Origin: Sphingobium sp.
GTDB taxonomy: Bacteria > Pseudomonadota > Alphaproteobacteria > Sphingomonadales > Sphingomonadaceae
Length of the DNA: 64,000 bases
NCBI GenBank assembly: GCA_003248935.1
Contig: QFQF01000014.1
Coordinates: 141,060 to 205,059, forward strand
Reading direction: 5' to 3'
In this document: positions 61,757-64,000 of the stretch, piece by piece
How the letters are laid out: each line of letters starts with the position of its first letter
Numbering within the stretch: the stretch's first letter is position 1
Notes under the pieces: model-generated
What the model was told of the DNA's origin: nothing
What the model saw: only the letters and a program-made list of their open reading frames with translations
Databases searched by the model: none
Translations under genes and position numbers: made by a program

Positions 61757-62140
61757 ATGGCACATGGAACCGCCCATATCGGCCGCGACCGTTATCGCAC
61801 GCAGATCGAGGTCGGTGGCCACCCGATCACGGCCGACGAACCGGAAGCGCTCGGCGGTGCAAACGCCGGCCCCGCGCCCTATGATCTGATCCTCGCCGGC
61901 CTCGGCGCCTGCACCGCGATTACCTTGCGCATGTATGCTGACCGCAAGGCGTGGCCGCTTGAAACGCTCGACGTAGATCTGCGCCTGCTGGGTGGCCCGG
62001 ATGACCGCCGGATCGCGCGAACCCTCACGATGACCGGCCTCGACGATGCACAGCAGATGCGCATGGCGGAGGTCGCGGAGAAGACGCCCGTCACCTTGAC
62101 ATTGAAGGGCGGCATCCCGATCCATACCCGCCTTACCTGA
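61757..62140 (+). CDS. OsmC-family protein lacking the second cysteine
   Basis: 127-aa OsmC/Ohr-like protein. The first reactive cysteine C52 (GLGACTAITLRMYA) is kept, but the segment that normally carries the second (E/DRCPVHRTL type) reads AEKTPVTLTL, so it is a threonine. A one-cysteine OsmC would not work by the usual two-cysteine peroxidase cycle. It lies 16 nt upstream of the fusion gene, which keeps both cysteines. Confidence 0.85.
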   Translation: MAHGTAHIGRDRYRTQIEVGGHPITADEPEALGGANAGPAPYDLILAGLGACTAITLRMYADRKAWPLETLDVDLRLLGGPDDRRIARTLTMTGLDDAQQMRMAEVAEKTPVTLTLKGGIPIHTRLT

Positions 62141-62156
62141 ACCGGAGCGGTCACCG

Positions 62157-63404
62157 ATGACGACACAAGCCTTTGATTTCACGGGATCGGATGGACACAG
62201 GATCGCCGGCAGGCTGGAAATGCCGGAAGGACGCATCCGTGGCTGGGCATTGTTCGCGCACTGCTTCACCTGCGGCAAGGACAGTCTTGCCGCGGTGCGC
62301 GTCGCGCGTGCGCTTGCGGAACAGGGAATAGGGGTCCTGCGCTTCGACTTCGCCGGCCTTGGCGAGAGCGAGGGCGCGTTCGGCGACACGTCGTTCGCTG
62401 GCAACGTCCGCGACCTCAAGGCGGCTGCGCAGGCCATGGCCGAACAGGACATGCCGCTTTCCCTGCTGGTCGGGCACAGCCTCGGCGGCGCGGCCGTACT
62501 TGCCGCCGCGGGCGACCTGCCGTCCGCTCGCGCGGTCGTCGTCATCGGCGCGCCATTCGACGTGTCGAACACGCTCAAGCAGTTCGATCCTGCCGCCCTT
62601 GCGGAGATCGAACTCAAGGGTGTGGCGGATGTCCGTCTGGCGGGGCGCCCGTTCCGCGTCGGCAAGGGCCTGATCGAGGATCTGCGTGCCCATGACCTGG
62701 GCGCTGCAATAGCCACCTTGCACCGGCCCCTGCTGATCATGCACGCGCCGCTGGACGACACCGTCGCACTTGACAACGCGACCCGGATATTCGTCGCCGC
62801 GCGTCACCCGAAGAGTTTCGTCTCCCTGGACGGCGCCAATCATCTGCTGACGCGGAAGGCCGATGCCGATTATGCCGCGGGGGTCATCGCGACCTGGGCG
62901 AACCGGTACCTGCCGCCGCTGCCCGAACAGCCAGCCTTGCCCGCCGATGTCGAGGCGGAGGAAACCGGCAACGGTCGCTTCCAGCTGTCGATACGGGCGG
63001 GTGGTGCACGCTTCCTTGCGGACGAACCGGAAAGCGTCGGCGGCCTGGGGTCCGGGCCTTCGCCCTATGACCTGCTATGTGCAGCGCTCGCCGCCTGCAC
63101 GACCATGACGCTGCGCCTCTATGCCGATGGCAAGGGCTTGCCCGTCACCCGGATCGGCACGGCCGTCGGTCATCGCCGCGAGGCCGGGGAAGCGTTGCCC
63201 GACGTTTTCTCCCGAAAGATCGCGATCGAGGGCCCGCTCGACGCCGCGCAGCGCCAGCGCCTGCTCGAGATCGCCGATCGCTGTCCGGTACACCGCACGC
63301 TGGAACGCGGCAGCCGCTTCGATACGGTTCTTGGCACACCGCCCGCAGACGCTGAGCCGGTTGAGGCACATGCGCAGGCGATGGACTCTGTTCTGGAGGA
63401 ATGA
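62157..63404 (+). CDS. Alpha/beta hydrolase-OsmC bifunctional protein
   Basis: 415-aa fusion. Residues about 1-260 form an alpha/beta hydrolase (nucleophile in GHSLGGAAVL, acid in APLDDTV, His in GANHLLTRK). Residues about 270-415 are an OsmC domain with both cysteines (LAACTTMTLRLYADGK and IADRCPVHRTLERG). This composite is known in proteobacteria. Roles in hydroperoxide or ester detoxification are assumed. Its stop lies about 50 nt from the IS boundary. Confidence 0.9.
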   Translation: MTTQAFDFTGSDGHRIAGRLEMPEGRIRGWALFAHCFTCGKDSLAAVRVARALAEQGIGVLRFDFAGLGESEGAFGDTSFAGNVRDLKAAAQAMAEQDMPLSLLVGHSLGGAAVLAAAGDLPSARAVVVIGAPFDVSNTLKQFDPAALAEIELKGVADVRLAGRPFRVGKGLIEDLRAHDLGAAIATLHRPLLIMHAPLDDTVALDNATRIFVAARHPKSFVSLDGANHLLTRKADADYAAGVIATWANRYLPPLPEQPALPADVEAEETGNGRFQLSIRAGGARFLADEPESVGGLGSGPSPYDLLCAALAACTTMTLRLYADGKGLPVTRIGTAVGHRREAGEALPDVFSRKIAIEGPLDAAQRQRLLEIADRCPVHRTLERGSRFDTVLGTPPADAEPVEAHAQAMDSVLEE

Positions 63405-63456
63405 GCCCGTCATCTGCGGCTTGTTTTGTGCCTGGTTGGTATTGTGGGGTTGGTTA

Positions 63457-63905
63457 GAGCGGTTTCTGTTCATTCTGGTTCGTATCCGCATGAGCTGAAG
63501 TAGTTGGCACACTCGGCTGGTTTGAAGATATCGACGAGCCTGCCGATGAGATCCCACAGGCCAGAGACGGTTCGCTCGCCTGCTTTTCGTAGCATGGCCT
63601 TGAGGCGGGCGAAGGCTTTCTCGATCGGGTTGAAGTCGGGGCTGTAGGGCGGGAGGAAGCGCAGGGTTGCACCTGCGGTCTCAATGAGCAGCTGCACAGA
63701 TGCGCGCTTGTGGCTCGACAGATTGTCCATGATGACGACGTCGCCGGGCCGCAATTCCGGGACGAGGATCTGGGCGACGTAGGCTTCGAACCAGTCGCCG
63801 TTGATCGGCCCATCGAGCACCATGGGCGCGACCATGCCGGTCATGCGCAGGCCAGCGACCAAGGTGGTGGTCTTGCGGTGGCCGTGCGGGAATCCCATCC
63901 GCAGC
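63457..63905 (-). mobile_element. IS630-family element, remnant
   Basis: The ORF 63470-63905 encodes the C-terminal DDE part of an IS630-type transposase (FPHGHRKTTTLVAGLRMTGMVAPMVLDGPINGDWF, VIMDNLSSHK, FLPPYSPDFNPIEKAFARLK, ANYFSSCGYEPE). The element seems to end at about 63457 after TA, as IS630 elements duplicate TA. Upstream of LRMGFPHGH, at about 63905, homology stops and IS256-type sequence begins, so the N-terminal part is missing or displaced beyond the window. Confidence 0.78.
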
Positions 63906-64000
63906 GGGACTGTCAGGATTTCCGTGTGTGGCCGGGCATAATGGGCAACAAGGAGTCCCACTATGTCACGACGCAAAGAACCTGCCATACCGAATGAGCT
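63906..64000 (+). mobile_element. Left end of an IS256-family element (runs off the window)
   Basis: From about 63906 the sequence GGGACTGTCAGGATTTCC looks like a terminal inverted repeat, and ATG 63963 (behind AAGGAGT) opens MSRRKEPAIPNEL, the start of an IS256-type transposase. Only 38 nt of the gene are inside the window. The insertion lies within the IS630 transposase gene. Confidence 0.65.

Noticed and set aside
63454..63813. IS630 transposase expressed through a -1 frameshift of two ORFs
   Set aside because: The second ORF is an out-of-frame reading of the same conserved region; the intact DDE motifs all lie in the 63470 frame.

Overview
The window looks like a chromosomal segment of a high-GC alphaproteobacterium. 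A sphingomonad (Sphingomonas/Rhizorhabdus-like) is the best guess. The basis is gene content: a TonB-dependent receptor used for substrate uptake, an SCPU-type chaperone-usher pilus, an iac cluster beside catechol genes, a MipA/OmpV protein and VirJ/AcvB-like, pirin and OsmC genes. Genus cannot be fixed from the sequence alone.

Layout. 0.1-7.5 kb: a secreted M28 peptidase, a small Ala/Asn-repeat lipoprotein with a strong terminator, then a five-gene archaic (Csu-like) chaperone-usher pilus operon. 7.5-13.7 kb: small accessory genes, including a LysR/SDR divergent pair, a 3-hydroxyisobutyrate-dehydrogenase-like oxidoreductase, a TauD-family oxygenase, an isochorismatase-like hydrolase and a second SDR. 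13.8-23.2 kb: a plus-strand catabolic run of ribokinase-like kinase, RutA-like flavin monooxygenase, RutB-like hydrolase, VOC protein, isopenicillin-N-synthase-like oxygenase, MFS transporter and M20 hydrolase. It ends in an unusual single ORF that joins an AraC-type regulator to a complete acetamidase/formamidase. 23.2-31.8 kb: a convergent minus-strand run of TonB receptor, MFS transporter, Rieske oxygenase, VOC protein, LigB-type extradiol dioxygenase, free-standing acetamidase/formamidase and TauD oxygenase.

32-50.5 kb is a coherent aromatic island. A minus-strand operon (iacH-A-B-I-C-D-E-G-R) matches the indole-3-acetic acid (IAA) catabolic genes that yield catechol. It is flanked on one side by a catechol ortho-cleavage set (LysR, catB, catC, catA, pcaD) and on the other by IclR-pcaI-pcaJ-pcaF, which finishes the beta-ketoadipate pathway to succinyl-CoA and acetyl-CoA. 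The only gap seen is the ferredoxin-type iacF partner. An almost identical 19-nt element lies upstream of iacH and upstream of the MFS gene ending at 32907, suggesting that this transporter belongs to the same regulon. An ATAC-N7-GTAT site in the LysR/catB gap fits the CatM/BenM operator consensus and supports a TTG start for the regulator. A perfect 11-bp inverted repeat lies between the IclR gene and pcaI.

50.5-64 kb: a glutathione-dependent formaldehyde operon (adhC, VOC, fghA, NTF2-like) with a divergent LysR gene; a CorA/ZntB-like transporter; a PiT phosphate transporter that appears frameshifted with loss of a short linker; several small envelope or secreted proteins; pirin; a free-standing OsmC lacking its second cysteine; and an alpha/beta hydrolase-OsmC fusion that keeps both. 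The window ends in mobile DNA: an IS630-family transposase remnant that seems interrupted by the left end of an IS256-family element running off the edge.
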